Shown: positions 38,593 to 50,137 of the stretch, piece after piece
How the letters are laid out: each line of letters starts with the position of its first letter
Position numbering within the stretch: the stretch's first letter is position 1
Assembly (NCBI GenBank): GCA_023255735.1
Contig: JAGDVP010000008.1
Coordinates: 81,293 to 145,292, forward strand
From: Halothiobacillus sp.
Lineage (GTDB): Bacteria > Pseudomonadota > Gammaproteobacteria > Halothiobacillales > Halothiobacillaceae
Reading direction: 5' to 3'
DNA: 64,000 nt
The notes under the pieces: generated by a model
What the model was told of the DNA's origin: nothing
Databases searched by the model: none
What the model saw: only the letters and a program-made list of their open reading frames with translations
Position numbers and translations under genes: made by a program

Positions 38593-39882
38593 TTAGACCG
38601 TCGCCAAACCATCAGCAATCATGCTGTGACCATGCTCGATGTAATACTCGAACTCGGGACGAAAATATTTAAGAAAGCTGCGCACGGGCACCGCCGCCGC
38701 ATCGCCCAAGGCACAAATGGTTCGTCCTTCGATTTTGCTGGCCACATCATCTAACCGATTAAGGTCAGCCATCGCGCCTTTACCTTCAACAATCCGTGTC
38801 AACATTCGATAAAGCCACCCCGTGCCCTCACGACAGGGCGTGCACTGGCCGCAAGATTCAGAGTAATAAAACCGGGAAATCCGCTGCAAAGCGCGCACCA
38901 TACAAGCCGAATCATCAATCACGATCAAACCACCCGAGCCTAAAAATGTGCCCGATTTGGCAATCGAATCGTAATCCATCCGTGTTTTAAGCATAATTTC
39001 GCCCGGTATGACCGGCGTCGATGACCCCCCGGGAATTACCGCTTTGAGTTTGCGCCCTGGCCGCACACCGCCCGCCATCGCCAACAAATCAGCAAAGGGA
39101 GTGCCCATAGGAATCTCAAAAACACCCGGCTTTGTCACCTGACCCGACACCGAAAAAAGCTTCAGCCCACCACTATTGGGCACACCCAAATCAGCAAACC
39201 ACTTACCACCGTTGCGCATAATGGCAGGAACCGAGGATAACGTTTCGGTGTTATTCACCGTAGTCGGACGGCCATACAAACCAAAATTAGCCGGGAAAGG
39301 GGGCTTGAAGCGCGGCTGACCCTTTTTGCCTTCTAAGGATTCGAGCAAGGCGGTTTCTTCGCCGCAAATATAGGCGCCGGCGCCCAGCGTGCCATATAAA
39401 TCGAAGTCGATGCCTGAGCCTTGAATATTTTTGCCAAGCAAGCCCAGCGCATAGGCTTCTTTTAAAGCCGTTTCAAACCGCCGGAACACCAAATCGGTGA
39501 ACTCGCCGCGCATGTAGTTATAACCAACCGTGGCGCCAATCGTATAACCGGCAATGGCCATGCCTTCAACCAACGCATGCGGGTTATTCAATAAAATTTG
39601 ACGATCTTTAGCGGTGCCCGGCTCAGACTCATCTGAATTACACACCACATATTTTTGCCCCGGCGCATTGCGCGGCATAAACGACCATTTAAGTCCGGTC
39701 GGGAACCCCGCACCACCCCGCCCCCGCAAATTAGAGGCTTTCAGCTCTTCAATAATCAGCGATGGATCGGTGTTTTCTGCCAAAATTTTTCGCCAAGCAG
39801 AATAACCGCCGATTTTGAGGTAATTTTCAAGCGTCCAAGGCTCATCGAATTGCATTGTGGCAAAGCAAACTTGTTCAGTCAT
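38593..39882 (-). CDS. nuoF: NADH-quinone oxidoreductase subunit F
   Basis: The subunit binds NADH and FMN and carries cluster N3. Motifs: [37 protein letters not shown] and [11 protein letters not shown]. Start [10 protein letters not shown] follows the nuoE stop by 4 nt with GGAG in place. 429 residues. Confidence 0.98.
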   Translation of the reverse strand: MTEQVCFATMQFDEPWTLENYLKIGGYSAWRKILAENTDPSLIIEELKASNLRGRGGAGFPTGLKWSFMPRNAPGQKYVVCNSDESEPGTAKDRQILLNNPHALVEGMAIAGYTIGATVGYNYMRGEFTDLVFRRFETALKEAYALGLLGKNIQGSGIDFDLYGTLGAGAYICGEETALLESLEGKKGQPRFKPPFPANFGLYGRPTTVNNTETLSSVPAIMRNGGKWFADLGVPNSGGLKLFSVSGQVTKPGVFEIPMGTPFADLLAMAGGVRPGRKLKAVIPGGSSTPVIPGEIMLKTRMDYDSIAKSGTFLGSGGLIVIDDSACMVRALQRISRFYYSESCGQCTPCREGTGWLYRMLTRIVEGKGAMADLNRLDDVASKIEGRTICALGDAAAVPVRSFLKYFRPEFEYYIEHGHSMIADGLATV

Positions 39883-39886
39883 GGCG

Positions 39887-40384
39887 TTACTCCAACTGAT
39901 CCAAAATGGCATCCACTTTTTCAGGGGTGAGCCGTTCGTAATAAACATGATCGACTTGCATCATAGGCCCCCCGTCGCAGGCTGCCAGGCATTCTTCTTC
40001 CACTTTAAGATAAATTCGACCATCCGGGGTGGATTGCCCAAGCTTAATGCCGAGCTTGCGCTCGCAATGCGCCACGATGTCATCTGCCCCCATCAGCGCA
40101 CAAGAAATATTGGTGCAAATTGAAACATGATGCCGCCCGCAGGGTTTGGTTTCCAGCATTGAGTAAAATGTCGCCACTTCATAGACGGATATAGGCGGAA
40201 TTTCGAGGTACTCGGCCACTGCATCCATAAGCTCCGTAGTCAAAAAACCGGCATTTTGGTGTTGGGTTTCACGCAAGGCCGCCAAAAGGGCTGATTGCTT
40301 TTGCTCCGGCGGATATTTGCTAAGCCAATGATCAATTTCATGACGCGTATGCTCGGTTAACAAATGAATTTTACTGGCTTTCAT
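39887..40384 (-). CDS. nuoE: NADH-quinone oxidoreductase subunit E
   Basis: Thioredoxin-fold 2Fe-2S subunit (cluster N1a), with [10 protein letters not shown] and [16 protein letters not shown] as cluster ligands. 165 residues. Its start touches the nuoD stop. Confidence 0.98.
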   Translation of the reverse strand: MKASKIHLLTEHTRHEIDHWLSKYPPEQKQSALLAALRETQHQNAGFLTTELMDAVAEYLEIPPISVYEVATFYSMLETKPCGRHHVSICTNISCALMGADDIVAHCERKLGIKLGQSTPDGRIYLKVEEECLAACDGGPMMQVDHVYYERLTPEKVDAILDQLE

Positions 40385-41637
40385 TAACGATCCACCTCAC
40401 CAAAAACAATATCTTGCGTGCCGATAATCGCCACGACATCAGCCAGCATGTGCCCGCGCGACATTTCATCGAGCGCCGATAAGTGCGCAAAACCTGGTGC
40501 ACGAACTTTCAAACGATAAGGCTTATTGGAACCATCGGAAATCAAATAAATACCAAATTCGCCTTTCGGGTGCTCCACCGCCGCATAGGTTTCGCCTGCA
40601 GGCAAGCAGTAGCCTTCGGTGAACAGCTTAAAGTGGTGGATCAGCGATTCCATATCCGCTTTGACTTCTTCGCGGCGCGGGGGCGCAATTTTGTGGTCAT
40701 CCACCATAATTGGCCCCGGGTTTTTACGCAGCCAATCGATGCACTGAATAATGATCCGATTTGATTGGCGCATTTCTTCAACCCGCACAAGATACCGATC
40801 ATAACAATCACCGGTGACCCCAACGGGAATATCAAAATCCAACCGATCGTACACCGCATAAGGTTGCTTTTTGCGCAAATCCCACGCCACACCAGAGCCG
40901 CGCAACATGGGACCTGTAAAGCCGAGCGCGATAGCACGCTCTGGCGTTACCACGCCAATATTGACCGTGCGTTGTTTCCAAATCCGGTTGTCGGTAAGCA
41001 GCGTTTCATACTCATCGACATAGCCTGGGAAGCGCGCGGTGAAATCTTGCAAAAAATCAAGCAGTGAGCCTTGGCGTGATTCATTCATGCGATTGACATC
41101 CCGCTCGCTGTGCCATTGCGATTTCTCATACTGGGGCATGGAATCGGGCAGATCACGCGCCACGCCACCGGGGCGGTAGTAGGTTGCGTGCAAGCGAGCA
41201 CCCGAAACCGCTTCATAGCAATCCATCAGGTCTTCTCGCTCGCGGAACGCGTACAAAAATACCGTCATCGCACCAATATCTAACGCGTGCGCGCCTAACC
41301 AGAGCAAGTGATTCAAAATACGGGTGATTTCATCAAACATCACACGGATGTATTGCGCGCGTTCGGGAATTTCCAAATTTACCAGTTGCTCAATGGCACG
41401 CACATAAGCATGCTCATTGCACATCATAGACACATAATCTAGGCGATCCATATAACCAATCGACTGGTTATAGGGCTTGCTTTCAGCCAGCTTTTCCGTG
41501 CCGCGATGCAGTAATCCAATATGGGGATCGGCCCGCACGATGGTTTCACCATCCATTTCCAGCACGAGACGCAGCACCCCATGCGCTGAGGGGTGCTGGG
41601 GGCCAAAATTTAAGGTGTAATTGGCAATTTCTGGCAT
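40384..41637 (-). CDS. nuoD: NADH-quinone oxidoreductase subunit D
   Basis: 49-kDa subunit forming the quinone pocket with NuoB; 417 residues. Motifs: [45 protein letters not shown] ([14 protein letters not shown]), and a C-terminal FGEVDR end. Separate from nuoC, unlike the fused nuoCD of E. coli. Confidence 0.98.
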   Translation of the reverse strand: MPEIANYTLNFGPQHPSAHGVLRLVLEMDGETIVRADPHIGLLHRGTEKLAESKPYNQSIGYMDRLDYVSMMCNEHAYVRAIEQLVNLEIPERAQYIRVMFDEITRILNHLLWLGAHALDIGAMTVFLYAFREREDLMDCYEAVSGARLHATYYRPGGVARDLPDSMPQYEKSQWHSERDVNRMNESRQGSLLDFLQDFTARFPGYVDEYETLLTDNRIWKQRTVNIGVVTPERAIALGFTGPMLRGSGVAWDLRKKQPYAVYDRLDFDIPVGVTGDCYDRYLVRVEEMRQSNRIIIQCIDWLRKNPGPIMVDDHKIAPPRREEVKADMESLIHHFKLFTEGYCLPAGETYAAVEHPKGEFGIYLISDGSNKPYRLKVRAPGFAHLSALDEMSRGHMLADVVAIIGTQDIVFGEVDR

Positions 41638-41640
41638 GAC

Positions 41641-42360
41641 TTACTTACCCGCTTGGCCGAGATAACGACTGTCGTTACGATAAACACGCGGCACTAGGAC
41701 GCGAGGCTCAATGGATACCGGCTCATAGACCACCCGATTTTTTTCAGGGTCATAACGCACTTCCACATGACCAATCAACGGGAAATCTTTTCGGAATGGA
41801 TGACCGACAAAACCGTAATCGGTCAAAATCCGGCGCATATCGGGATGATCGTCAAACAAAATACCGAAGAGATCAAACGCCTCGCGCTCGAACCAATTCG
41901 CACCAGGCCACACATTTGCAACCGAGGGCACCATAGGCGCATTGACATCCGAGCAGGCCACACGCACACGCAAACGCCAGTTGTGTGTGTAAGAAAGCAA
42001 GTGCGCCACCACCACAAAGCGTGGCCGGGTGGATGCTTTTAAATCCAACGATTCGCCAAACTTCAAACGCGCACTACTGGCAGGCTCAACCCCGCGGCCG
42101 TAACCCGAAAAAGAAACAGTTTCCTCTCCCGCCCATTCCGACTGACCGTATTCAAGGTAATCAACGCCACACAAATCAACACATTGATCAAATGCGGTCA
42201 AAGGTGACTGTGCAAGCAACTTGGCTGCGTCCAGCCAATGCTCAGCCGAAACTTCAATGGTAAGCTCATCCAGCGCTTGGGTGGCGTGAACAATCAGCGA
42301 ACCTAAGACAGCTTCCACTGCGGGCTGCAATGTTGGATTAAGTTTTTGCTGCACAGTCAT
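41641..42360 (-). CDS. nuoC: NADH-quinone oxidoreductase subunit C
   Basis: 30-kDa subunit. The C-terminal signature [20 protein letters not shown] and the following [20 protein letters not shown] are present. 239 residues. It lies 3 nt before nuoD. Confidence 0.97.
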   Translation of the reverse strand: MTVQQKLNPTLQPAVEAVLGSLIVHATQALDELTIEVSAEHWLDAAKLLAQSPLTAFDQCVDLCGVDYLEYGQSEWAGEETVSFSGYGRGVEPASSARLKFGESLDLKASTRPRFVVVAHLLSYTHNWRLRVRVACSDVNAPMVPSVANVWPGANWFEREAFDLFGILFDDHPDMRRILTDYGFVGHPFRKDFPLIGHVEVRYDPEKNRVVYEPVSIEPRVLVPRVYRNDSRYLGQAGK

Positions 42361-42395
42361 TTGTTCATTTCACCCCAAGTTTTAGGCCAAACCCA

Positions 42396-42875
42396 TCAGC
42401 TACGCGCGATGGTATTGGTGCGACGAATTTTATTTTGCAACTGAATAATGCCGTACAACAACGCTTCTGCCGTGGGAGGGCAGCCCGGCACATAAATATC
42501 AACCGGGACAATGCGATCGCAACCCCGCACCACGGCGTATGAATAATGATAGTACCCGCCCCCATTCGCACAAGAACCCATCGAGATAACCCAACGAGGC
42601 TCTGCCATTTGGTCATAGACCTTGCGCAAAGCCGGTGCCATTTTGTTCACCAAGGTGCCTGCCACGATCATGACATCGGATTGGCGGGGGCTTGGGCGAA
42701 ACACGACGCCAAAACGATCTAAATCATAACGTGCAGCACCCGCGTGCATCATCTCAACCGCGCAGCAGGCTAAACCGAATGTCATCGGCCAAAGAGAACC
42801 CGTACGCGCCCAGTTAATCAGTTTATCGGCTGAGGTGGTAACAAAGCCCTTATCAAAAACGCCTTCTATTCCCAT
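42396..42875 (-). CDS. nuoB: NADH-quinone oxidoreductase subunit B
   Basis: PSST subunit holding cluster N2; ligands in [26 protein letters not shown] and [14 protein letters not shown] start at [11 protein letters not shown], where AGGAG lies 7 nt upstream within the end of nuoA; an in-frame ATG seven codons earlier lacks this. 159 residues. Confidence 0.98.
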   Translation of the reverse strand: MGIEGVFDKGFVTTSADKLINWARTGSLWPMTFGLACCAVEMMHAGAARYDLDRFGVVFRPSPRQSDVMIVAGTLVNKMAPALRKVYDQMAEPRWVISMGSCANGGGYYHYSYAVVRGCDRIVPVDIYVPGCPPTAEALLYGIIQLQNKIRRTNTIARS

Positions 42876-43222
42876 TCCAGTGCTCCTTTCTTCCATTCAT
42901 AGACGAAGCCGACCACAAGGACACCAAGGAAAATTGCCATAGCAATTAATCCAAAGTGCCCTATTTGATCGAGCGCTACGGCCCAGGGGAACAAAAAAGC
43001 AATTTCAAGATCGAAGATAATAAATAGAATAGCTACGAGATAGTATCGAATATCAAATTTCATGCGCGCATCTTCAAATGCGGGAAAACCACATTCATAG
43101 GGCGCATTTTTCGCCGGATCCGGCCGCTTGGGTGCCAATAACTGCCCCCCAAAGAGCAACCCTAATGAGAACAAGGTCGCAACACTGAAAAAAATCAGAA
43201 TAGGAAGATAACCTTCTAACAC
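42866..43222 (-). CDS. nuoA: NADH-quinone oxidoreductase subunit A
   Basis: First gene of the complex I operon; 118 residues, three helices. Typical [31 protein letters not shown] ([17 protein letters not shown]). Starts with GTG and has GAGGG 6 nt upstream. It begins 119 bp after the tRNA-Leu gene on the same strand. Confidence 0.97.
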   Translation of the reverse strand: MLEGYLPILIFFSVATLFSLGLLFGGQLLAPKRPDPAKNAPYECGFPAFEDARMKFDIRYYLVAILFIIFDLEIAFLFPWAVALDQIGHFGLIAMAIFLGVLVVGFVYEWKKGALEWE

Positions 43223-43242
43223 GGGGCACCCTCGCGGTCAGT

Positions 43243-43258
43243 GCGAACTGTTGTTCGC
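43243..43258 (-). other. Hairpin in the nuoA leader
   Basis: Perfect 6-bp inverted repeat GCGAAC-AACA-GTTCGC (minus strand) in the 118 bp between tRNA-Leu and nuoA. No T run follows on the minus strand. It may affect leader stability or processing of a joint tRNA-nuo transcript; the role is unproven. Confidence 0.3.
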
Positions 43259-43340
43259 TGGTTTTTTGGCGCGCAAACTAAATCTCAGCACACAGTTTAG
43301 ACTGCGGACTGGTTTAATTCGATTGTATAAAAACATTGTT

Positions 43341-43425
43341 TGGTGCGGACGGTGGGACTCGAACCCACACAGCTTTCGCCACTACCCCCTCAAGATAGCG
43401 TGTCTACCAATTCCACCACGTCCGC
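43341..43425 (-). tRNA. tRNA-Leu(GAG)
   Basis: An 85-nt class II tRNA with a variable arm. On the minus strand the acceptor stem is GCGGACG/CGTCCGC, the D arm TGGTGGAATTGGTAGACA, the anticodon loop TTGAGGG (anticodon GAG), and the encoded end ACCA. It lies between secG and nuoA, matching the leuU position next to secG in enterics. Confidence 0.95.
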
Positions 43426-43517
43426 AAAATTCTTAACTTGACCCATCCAACACGGTTTATGCACCCTGTTTTAAGCCAAACTTTGCCTAAGCTTGCGCCA
43501 AGGCCGCATCCCATTGC

Positions 43518-43952
43518 CTATTTCGGTGCGCCACCGCTCGGGATATCCCCTTGCTTTGGCTCGGCCGTTGCTGGCGCCGCCGGTTGACTGCTGGGCGTGG
43601 ATGGCACGTCTGCAGGTTTTGCCGGCGCTGAATTAACCGATGCCGCGGGGATTTGCCCAGGCACCTCGTTTGAACCCGTGCTCGAAACGGGCACAGAATT
43701 TACCACGCTCGACGGGGTATGTGAAGTATTAATGACATAAGCCAGCAACAAACTCGTGCCAAAGAAAGCCACAACCAACCAGCCGGTTAACTTTTGCAAA
43801 AATGTTGCCGCGCCTCGTGCGCCAAAAACAGTACCCGAAGAGCCAGAACCAAAGGCGGCACCCGCATCTGCGCCCTTACCGTGCTGGATCAAAACCAAGC
43901 CAATCAGTGCAAGCCCAATCAGCACGTGAACGATTAATATCAAAGTTTGCAT
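43518..43952 (-). CDS. secG: Protein-export membrane protein SecG
   Basis: SecG is the small accessory subunit of the SecYEG translocon. Two membrane helices (about 2-22 and 53-73) flank the cytosolic loop LIQHGKGADAGAAFGSGSSG. The start MQTLILIVHVLIGLALIG is family-typical. The 65-residue C-terminal tail is rich in Pro, Ala and Ser, a common variable extension. Five nt after tpiA. Confidence 0.96.
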   Translation of the reverse strand: MQTLILIVHVLIGLALIGLVLIQHGKGADAGAAFGSGSSGTVFGARGAATFLQKLTGWLVVAFFGTSLLLAYVINTSHTPSSVVNSVPVSSTGSNEVPGQIPAASVNSAPAKPADVPSTPSSQPAAPATAEPKQGDIPSGGAPK

Positions 43953-43957
43953 TATAC

Positions 43958-44722
43958 CTATCTCGACGAGTCGGCCGCAGCACGACAAATAACCAGAAAA
44001 TCTTCCGCTTTCAGTGATGCGCCACCAATCAAGCCGCCATCAATATCTGGCTCGGCAAATAATTGTGCGGCGTTATCCGCTTTGACCGATCCGCCGTACT
44101 GTATTCGAACAGCACGTGCCACGGCAGGGCTTTGCGCGCCCAGCACACCGCGAATCATGGCGTGCATTGCCTGCGCTTGCGCAGGTGTGGCGGTAAGACC
44201 CGTGCCGATGGCCCAAATAGGCTCGTAGGCAATCACAAGACGCGCAAATAACTCAATACCCACCTCATTCAGCACAGCTTGAATTTGGCCTTCAACCACG
44301 GTATTCATCTGGCCGGATTCGCGCTCCTCGAGCGTTTCACCGACACAAAGAACGGGCGTGAGCCCTGATTTTAACGCGATGTGCACTTTACGCGCGGCGA
44401 TTTCATTGGTTTCACCAAATAACGCGCGCCGCTCTGAGTGCCCAACCAAGACATACCGGCAACCCACTTCACGCAGCATGTCGGCCGACACTTCACCCGT
44501 GTAGGCGCCGGTTACAAATTCAGAACAGTTCTGAGCGCCAACCGCTAAATGCGTACCGGTTGTTTGGTGGACGGCTTGGGGAATCAATACACACGGCGGG
44601 CAAACGCCAATATCGACAGCATCTAACGAAGCCATACCCGCAAGAATGCTTGCAACTAATGCATCAGAGGCGGCAGGGGTGCCGTTAAGCTTCCAGTTCC
44701 CGAGTACGATTGGCTTGCGCAT
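43958..44722 (-). CDS. tpiA: Triosephosphate isomerase
   Basis: Interconverts glyceraldehyde-3-phosphate and dihydroxyacetone phosphate. Active residues: Lys in GNWKLNG, His in VLVGHSERRALFGE, Glu in VIAYEPIWAIGTG; phosphate loop IQYGGSVKADNA. 254 residues. In an autotroph it also serves the Calvin cycle. Confidence 0.98.
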   Translation of the reverse strand: MRKPIVLGNWKLNGTPAASDALVASILAGMASLDAVDIGVCPPCVLIPQAVHQTTGTHLAVGAQNCSEFVTGAYTGEVSADMLREVGCRYVLVGHSERRALFGETNEIAARKVHIALKSGLTPVLCVGETLEERESGQMNTVVEGQIQAVLNEVGIELFARLVIAYEPIWAIGTGLTATPAQAQAMHAMIRGVLGAQSPAVARAVRIQYGGSVKADNAAQLFAEPDIDGGLIGGASLKAEDFLVICRAAADSSR

Positions 44723-44870
44723 GCCGTGTGAATTCCCCTAAATTTATGCAAATACGTTTCTATTTTCAGCACCATTAGGCCGTGCCCGCCCTTAAAAAGG
44801 CCGCTAAGATTACTTGCACCGCCTCGTTAAATCAATCTTTCAAACCAATTGAGCTCAAGATCTTTTGCAC

Positions 44871-46199
44871 TCACTGGGCTACCGCGCGAATTTCATTCGC
44901 CAAATTCTGTGCGAGCAAAGCTACTTTATCTTCGCTTTCACCTTCGACCATTACACGAATTAAAGGCTCGGTACCCGATGCCCGCAACAATACACGCCCC
45001 CGGTCATCTAATGCTTGCTCAGCTTTTTGCACCGCCGCCACAATGGTGGGATGATTGAAATCCACTCGTTGCTCGCTTCGGATATTAATTAAGGTTTGAG
45101 GATAGATTTTCATATCCGCCGCCAATTGATGCAAAGGCTTGCCTGAATGCTTCATTGCCGAGACCACTTGGAGTGCGGCGATAATGCCATCCCCCGTGGT
45201 ATGTCGATCAAGACATAAAATATGCCCAGAGGATTCACCGCCGAGCAGCCAACCCTGCTGCTTTAATGCCTCGTGAACGTGCCGATCCCCGACTTTGGCG
45301 CGAAGAAACGGCAAACCCAGTTTTTTAATGGCCAGCTCTAACCCTAAATTGCTCATCTGTGTGCCGACCACGCCGCCACAATAACCCGCCCGACGTACGC
45401 GATCTGCCGCGATGATATAAAGCAGCCTATCACCATCCAGCACCCGACCCTCGCCATCCACCATCAGGACGCGATCCCCATCACCATCCAGCGCAATACC
45501 TAAATCCGCACGAAATTCAGCCACAGCCCGCTGCAAAGCCGCGGGCTCTGTGGAACCCACCCCGGCGTTAATATTCAGCCCATCCGGCTCAACCCCAATA
45601 CGAATAACCTCAGCCCCAAGCTCTGTAAATACCCGCGGCGCCACCAGATAACCTGCACCATGAGCACAATCAACCACAATTCGAAAATTGGCAAGACTTA
45701 AGCCAATTTCAACCGAGCTTTTGCAAAATTCTATATAACGACCCGGCGCATCATCAATGCGCTGCGCTTTACCCAGCAAATTGGATGGTGCCACAGTCAT
45801 CGGTTCATCTAACATCGATTCAATTTGCGCTTCGATTGAATCGGGCAGCTTTTCGCCGCTGGCAGAAAAAAACTTAACTCCATTATCATGAAATGGATTG
45901 TGGGAGGCACTAATCACAACGCCCGCAGAACCGCGCAAGGTTCGCGTGAGGTAAGCAATGGCCGGCGTCGGCATGGGGCCTAGCAAACGCACATCCACTC
46001 CAGCCGCTGAAAAACCCGCCTCCAATGCAGACTCAAACATGTAACCAGAAATTCGGGTGTCTTTGCCAATCAAAACGCGCCGCCGCCCATCCTGCCCGAG
46101 CACCCTGCCGGCAGCCCAGCCAAGTTTGAGCACAAACTCAGGCGTCATCGGCCACTGCCCAACGGCACCTCGCACACCATCCGTTCCAAACACCTTCAT
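44871..46199 (-). CDS. glmM: Phosphoglucosamine mutase
   Basis: Makes glucosamine-1-phosphate for cell wall precursors. Start [19 protein letters not shown]; the catalytic serine loop is [14 protein letters not shown]; metal loop [13 protein letters not shown]; sugar loop [11 protein letters not shown]; phosphate loop [19 protein letters not shown] is 8 nt before ATG. A 148-bp gap without a gene separates it from tpiA. Confidence 0.98.
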   Translation of the reverse strand: MKVFGTDGVRGAVGQWPMTPEFVLKLGWAAGRVLGQDGRRRVLIGKDTRISGYMFESALEAGFSAAGVDVRLLGPMPTPAIAYLTRTLRGSAGVVISASHNPFHDNGVKFFSASGEKLPDSIEAQIESMLDEPMTVAPSNLLGKAQRIDDAPGRYIEFCKSSVEIGLSLANFRIVVDCAHGAGYLVAPRVFTELGAEVIRIGVEPDGLNINAGVGSTEPAALQRAVAEFRADLGIALDGDGDRVLMVDGEGRVLDGDRLLYIIAADRVRRAGYCGGVVGTQMSNLGLELAIKKLGLPFLRAKVGDRHVHEALKQQGWLLGGESSGHILCLDRHTTGDGIIAALQVVSAMKHSGKPLHQLAADMKIYPQTLINIRSEQRVDFNHPTIVAAVQKAEQALDDRGRVLLRASGTEPLIRVMVEGESEDKVALLAQNLANEIRAVAQ

Positions 46200-46265
46200 C
46201 AACCCTGCTCCATTTAAATTTATTATTGCTCGCATCCTACGCAAGCGATTCGCGTTCACCAAATA

Positions 46266-46299
46266 AAAAACCGCGCCAAACTCAATTGGCGCGGTTTTA
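46266..46299 (-). terminator. Intrinsic terminator of the cytochrome c gene
   Basis: On the minus strand AAAACCGCGCCAA pairs with TTGGCGCGGTTTT, followed by TTTTTTATTT. It lies between the cytochrome stop and the glmM start, so glmM likely has its own promoter. Confidence 0.88.
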
Positions 46300-46328
46300 T
46301 CTCAACAAAAACAACCGGCGGTAACTTA

Positions 46329-47063
46329 TTACTCTGTTTGCGCCATGTTGTTGTGCGCGCCGGGCGCATTCATTTGAGAGATGTAGGCCGCAAGATCACG
46401 AATTTCATCGGGCGTCAGATACTTAGCCTGCGCAGCCATGACATAAGAGTAGGGACCGAGCTGCTTGCCCGACTTATACATCTCCAACATTGAAGCGGTG
46501 GCAGATACAGGCAATCCAGATAATTTAGGGGCATTTAAAAGTTTTGCACCCTCACCCTCAGCACCGTGACAAACAGCGCAAGAGGAAAACAAGGCATGAC
46601 CAAAGCCAATATTGGCATCAGCCGCAATCATGGGCACGGCAGGCGCCGCTGTCGCGGCGGCAACAGGCGCGGCACCAGCAGCTGCAGGCGTTGCAGCTGC
46701 AGCCGCACCGCCACCGAAGGTCGTTGCGATATAAGCAGCCAAATCGGCAATATCGGCCGGTGATAAATTGGCAGCTTGTGGCGCCATGGTGCTATAACGG
46801 GCACCCCCTAAATTGTGTTTTTTAAGATAATCCATATCCCCTTTTTTGAACGCGGTCAGCACGGCCTCAGCGTCCGCAGCCGATAGCTGGGTCAGCGCAG
46901 GGAAAGCGCCGCCATTACCTTTACCATCAGCCCCATGACATGCAGCGCAGGTAGCAAATTTGCCTTTGCCTGCAGCCGCATCACCAGCAGCCATTGAAAC
47001 CAATGGCTGAACCATTAAACCACCCAGTACGACAGCGAGTAGCGAACGACGGATCATTTTCAT
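46329..47063 (-). CDS. Periplasmic diheme cytochrome c (c4-like)
   Basis: A signal peptide (1-26, cleaved near SMAAG) leads to two class I cytochrome c domains. Haem motifs are CAACH (39-43) and CAVCH (162-166); likely Met ligands are Met93 (STMAPQ) and Met209 (YVMAAQ). The two domains are joined by an Ala/Pro-rich linker of about 30 residues (117-147). It probably carries electrons from sulfur oxidation or quinol oxidation to terminal oxidases. It stands alone between glmM and folP, with its own promoter region (176-bp gap) and terminator. Confidence 0.93.
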   Translation of the reverse strand: MKMIRRSLLAVVLGGLMVQPLVSMAAGDAAAGKGKFATCAACHGADGKGNGGAFPALTQLSAADAEAVLTAFKKGDMDYLKKHNLGGARYSTMAPQAANLSPADIADLAAYIATTFGGGAAAAATPAAAGAAPVAAATAAPAVPMIAADANIGFGHALFSSCAVCHGAEGEGAKLLNAPKLSGLPVSATASMLEMYKSGKQLGPYSYVMAAQAKYLTPDEIRDLAAYISQMNAPGAHNNMAQTE

Positions 47064-47239
47064 AATTTCTCTCTCATTATTTTTTTAAGACAACCCAACG
47101 AGCCTGTGAATTTTCTACACAAACCGATTGAGTCAAATACCCCCTCATCTAAAGTATCAGAGAACACTAATGGTGGACAAACGAATGAGACTTATGCCTT
47201 AAAAATTTAATGAATACCTTGGCCGGCGCAATAAAAAAA

Positions 47240-48127
47240 TCAGGCTGATTGAACCGCCATGAGTAAATCAAGACCATCGCGCGTTGCCGCAACATCATGC
47301 ACCCGCACGATACGTGCGCCGCGCTGTACCGCCATGACAGCTGCAACAACGCTACCGGTTACCCGCTCGGACACCGCACGATTTAACGTCTCGCCAATCA
47401 TTCGCTTGCGCGACACGCCCACCAAAAGCGGCAAATTTAAAACACTAAGTAAATCAATATTTTTTAACAATTGCAGATTTTGGGCAGTATTTTTTGCAAA
47501 ACCAAAACCCGGATCCAACAATAAAGCCGATCGCGGTATGCCCGCGGCAACAACAGCAGCCACTCGTTCGGCCAGGGCATGGGTGACTTCTCCCACCACA
47601 TCGTGATACACCTCATAGCGATTCATAGTGACAGGCTCCCCGCGCATGTGCATGAGGCACACCGCCAGCGCTTGATCGCGCACCAACGGCGCAACGGCGG
47701 CGAGGGCACCTTCGCGGCTTAATGCCCGAACATCGTTAATAAGAGAAGCACCCGCTTGCACGGCGGTGGTCATCACGAAGGGGTCACTTGTGTCTATCGA
47801 GAGGGGCGCGTCAAATCGCTGCCGCAATGCCTCAAGGACTGGAATAACCCGCTCAAGCTCAGTCGCTGTGCTAATTGGGGCGGCACCGGGGCGGGTCGAT
47901 TCTCCGCCGATATCAAGTATATCGGCACCATCGGCCAGCATTTGCGCCGCTTTATCAACTGCTTTGGCTACATTGACTTTCTCGCGGTTATAAAAAAGAC
48001 CCCCATCCGAAAAGGAATCGGGGGTCATATTTAAAATAGCCATGATTAGCGGACGACCTGATTGAATCATCCGCCACAACCCCAGCGCAGGGGGTTGCTT
48101 ATCTTCAGTGCTGGCTTGCAGGACCAC
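47240..48127 (-). CDS. folP: Dihydropteroate synthase
   Basis: Joins p-aminobenzoate to the pterin in folate synthesis. Motifs: [86 protein letters not shown]. The GTG start at 48127 overlaps the ftsH end by 23 nt; an ATG at 48070 ([13 protein letters not shown]) is possible but leaves a short N-terminus. Confidence 0.97.
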   Translation of the reverse strand: MVLQASTEDKQPPALGLWRMIQSGRPLIMAILNMTPDSFSDGGLFYNREKVNVAKAVDKAAQMLADGADILDIGGESTRPGAAPISTATELERVIPVLEALRQRFDAPLSIDTSDPFVMTTAVQAGASLINDVRALSREGALAAVAPLVRDQALAVCLMHMRGEPVTMNRYEVYHDVVGEVTHALAERVAAVVAAGIPRSALLLDPGFGFAKNTAQNLQLLKNIDLLSVLNLPLLVGVSRKRMIGETLNRAVSERVTGSVVAAVMAVQRGARIVRVHDVAATRDGLDLLMAVQSA

Positions 48128-50063
48128 TCACAGAATCCGAAGGCTTAGCCACCGTATCAACCAAAGATTCAGTGGCTCCAGTCACCTCAACCGCATTGCC
48201 GCTGGCTGGTGTGTTGTTATCAGAGGGATCTGAACCCTGACCCCAACCAGACGGTTCTCGCACAGCACGGCGCGCCATCAAATCATCAATTTGCGCGAGA
48301 TCAATCGTTTCATACTTCATCAAGGCTTGCGCCATAGCGTGCAGCACGTCGATATTGTCATTCAACAACTGATTGCACCGTTGATAATTGCGATCGATGA
48401 TTCCACGAATTTCCGAATCAATAATACTTGCGGTGACATCGGAGACATTGCTGCCCGGGGTTTGACGGCCAAACATCATGTCGCCATCTTCCTCAGAATA
48501 CATGAGCGCGCCCAGCCGATCCGACATGCCCCACTTGGTAACCATATTGCGGGCAATTTCTGTTGCTCGCTCAATGTCGTTTGAAGCCCCTGTGGTAACG
48601 GCTTCAGCGCCAAAAATGAGTTCTTCAGCGATGCGGCCACCGAACAAACTTGAAATATTCGATTCCAACTTACGCTTCGAGTAGCTGTACCGGTCTTGAT
48701 CGGGCAGGAACATAGTCACGCCCAAAGCGCGACCCCGCGGGATGATAGAAACCTTGTACACCGGGTCGTGCTCTGGCACTAAACGCCCAACTATCGCATG
48801 CCCAGCTTCATGATAAGCCGTAAGTTTTTTCTCTTCTTCGCTCATCACCATGGATTTGCGTTCAGCGCCCATGATAATTTTATCTTTCGCACGTTCAAGA
48901 TCGGCCATCACCACTTCATTTTTATTGGCTCGTGCCGCAAATAGTGCCGCTTCATTGACTAAATTGGCTAAATCTGCCCCAGAGAACCCCGGCGTGCCGC
49001 GTGCTAACAAGCTCGGGGTAATGTCTGCGGACGCAGGCACTTTGCGCAAATGGACTTTTAAAATTTGCTCACGACCGCGGACATCAGGCAAGCCCACAAT
49101 CACCTGACGATCGAATCGACCGGGGCGCAGCAAGGCTTTATCCAGCACATCAGGGCGATTGGTTGCGGCGATAATAATGACGCCTTCATTGCCCTCAAAA
49201 CCATCCATCTCGACCAGTAACTGGTTTAAGGTTTGCTCGCGCTCATCATGACCACCACCCATGCCTGAGCCCCGATGGCGGCCAACAGCATCAATTTCAT
49301 CGATGAAGATAATGCAAGGTGCTTGTTTTTTGGCCTGTTCAAACATATCACGAACACGCGATGCGCCAACACCAACAAACATTTCAACAAAATCTGAACC
49401 CGAAATCGTGAAAAACGGCACTTTTGCCTCACCCGCCACGGCTTTGGCGAGCAAAGTTTTACCCGTACCGGGTGGCCCCACCATTAATACGCCGCGCGGC
49501 ACACGCCCACCCAAACGCTGAAACTTACCCGGATCGCGCAGAAAATCAACGAGCTCAACCACGTCTTGCTTGGCTTCATCTGCGCCCGCCACGTCGTTAA
49601 AGGTGACTTTAACTTGATCTTCACCCAAGAGCTTGGCTTTTGATTTACCAAAACTCATGGCGCCCCGGCCGCCGCCGCCCTGCATTTGGCGCATAAAAAA
49701 CACCCAAATACCTATCAAGAGCAAGAACGGGAACCATTGAATAAATAAGGTCATCAATAACGAGGGGCGCTCGGGCGGCATCGCATCAATTTTTACGTTG
49801 TTGCTAAGCAAATCACCCACCATGGCACGGTTGTCGGTTTCCGGGCTGTAGGTTTCAAAAGTGGCACCCGAACTGGTTTTACCCGTAATGGTTTTACCTT
49901 CTATGACGACCGAATCGATACTGCCGCCTTTGACATCACTCAAAAATTGCGAGTAACTCATCGGCTGCGAGGCGGTTGATCGGGTGCTAAAGCTGTTGAA
50001 TACAGTCATCAACACAACCGCAATCACAACCCAGACCAAAATATTTTTTGTTAAATCGTTCAA
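48105..50063 (-). CDS. ftsH: ATP-dependent zinc metalloprotease FtsH
   Basis: Membrane AAA+ protease for quality control. Two helices at the N-terminus flank a periplasmic domain; Walker A GPPGTGKT, Walker [10 protein letters not shown], second region of homology RPGRFDR, zinc motif HEAGH. I choose a TTG start because AGAGG lies 7 nt upstream and [19 protein letters not shown] matches the normal FtsH start. An ATG 15 codons upstream is also in frame. The C-terminal tail is longer and Ser/Thr/Ala-rich. Confidence 0.97.
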   Translation of the reverse strand: MNDLTKNILVWVVIAVVLMTVFNSFSTRSTASQPMSYSQFLSDVKGGSIDSVVIEGKTITGKTSSGATFETYSPETDNRAMVGDLLSNNVKIDAMPPERPSLLMTLFIQWFPFLLLIGIWVFFMRQMQGGGGRGAMSFGKSKAKLLGEDQVKVTFNDVAGADEAKQDVVELVDFLRDPGKFQRLGGRVPRGVLMVGPPGTGKTLLAKAVAGEAKVPFFTISGSDFVEMFVGVGASRVRDMFEQAKKQAPCIIFIDEIDAVGRHRGSGMGGGHDEREQTLNQLLVEMDGFEGNEGVIIIAATNRPDVLDKALLRPGRFDRQVIVGLPDVRGREQILKVHLRKVPASADITPSLLARGTPGFSGADLANLVNEAALFAARANKNEVVMADLERAKDKIIMGAERKSMVMSEEEKKLTAYHEAGHAIVGRLVPEHDPVYKVSIIPRGRALGVTMFLPDQDRYSYSKRKLESNISSLFGGRIAEELIFGAEAVTTGASNDIERATEIARNMVTKWGMSDRLGALMYSEEDGDMMFGRQTPGSNVSDVTASIIDSEIRGIIDRNYQRCNQLLNDNIDVLHAMAQALMKYETIDLAQIDDLMARRAVREPSGWGQGSDPSDNNTPASGNAVEVTGATESLVDTVAKPSDSVSGPASQH

Positions 50064-50137
50064 CACACCACCTCTAAATGCCTGTGACATGGCTTGCAAA
50101 GAAGCCATACCCCGATAAGAAAATTTATTGCTCTACC

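Noticed and set aside
44723..44870. Possible gene or RNA between tpiA and glmM
   Set aside because: No conserved structure or terminator and no good frame; I see nothing specific.
46544..46825. 93-codon plus-strand frame rich in His and Gln
   Set aside because: Antisense to the Ala-rich linker of the diheme cytochrome, where repeated GC-rich codons create an open frame.
47064..47239. Possible small gene in the gap between the cytochrome and folP
   Set aside because: Only short frames without ribosome sites; most likely the cytochrome promoter region.
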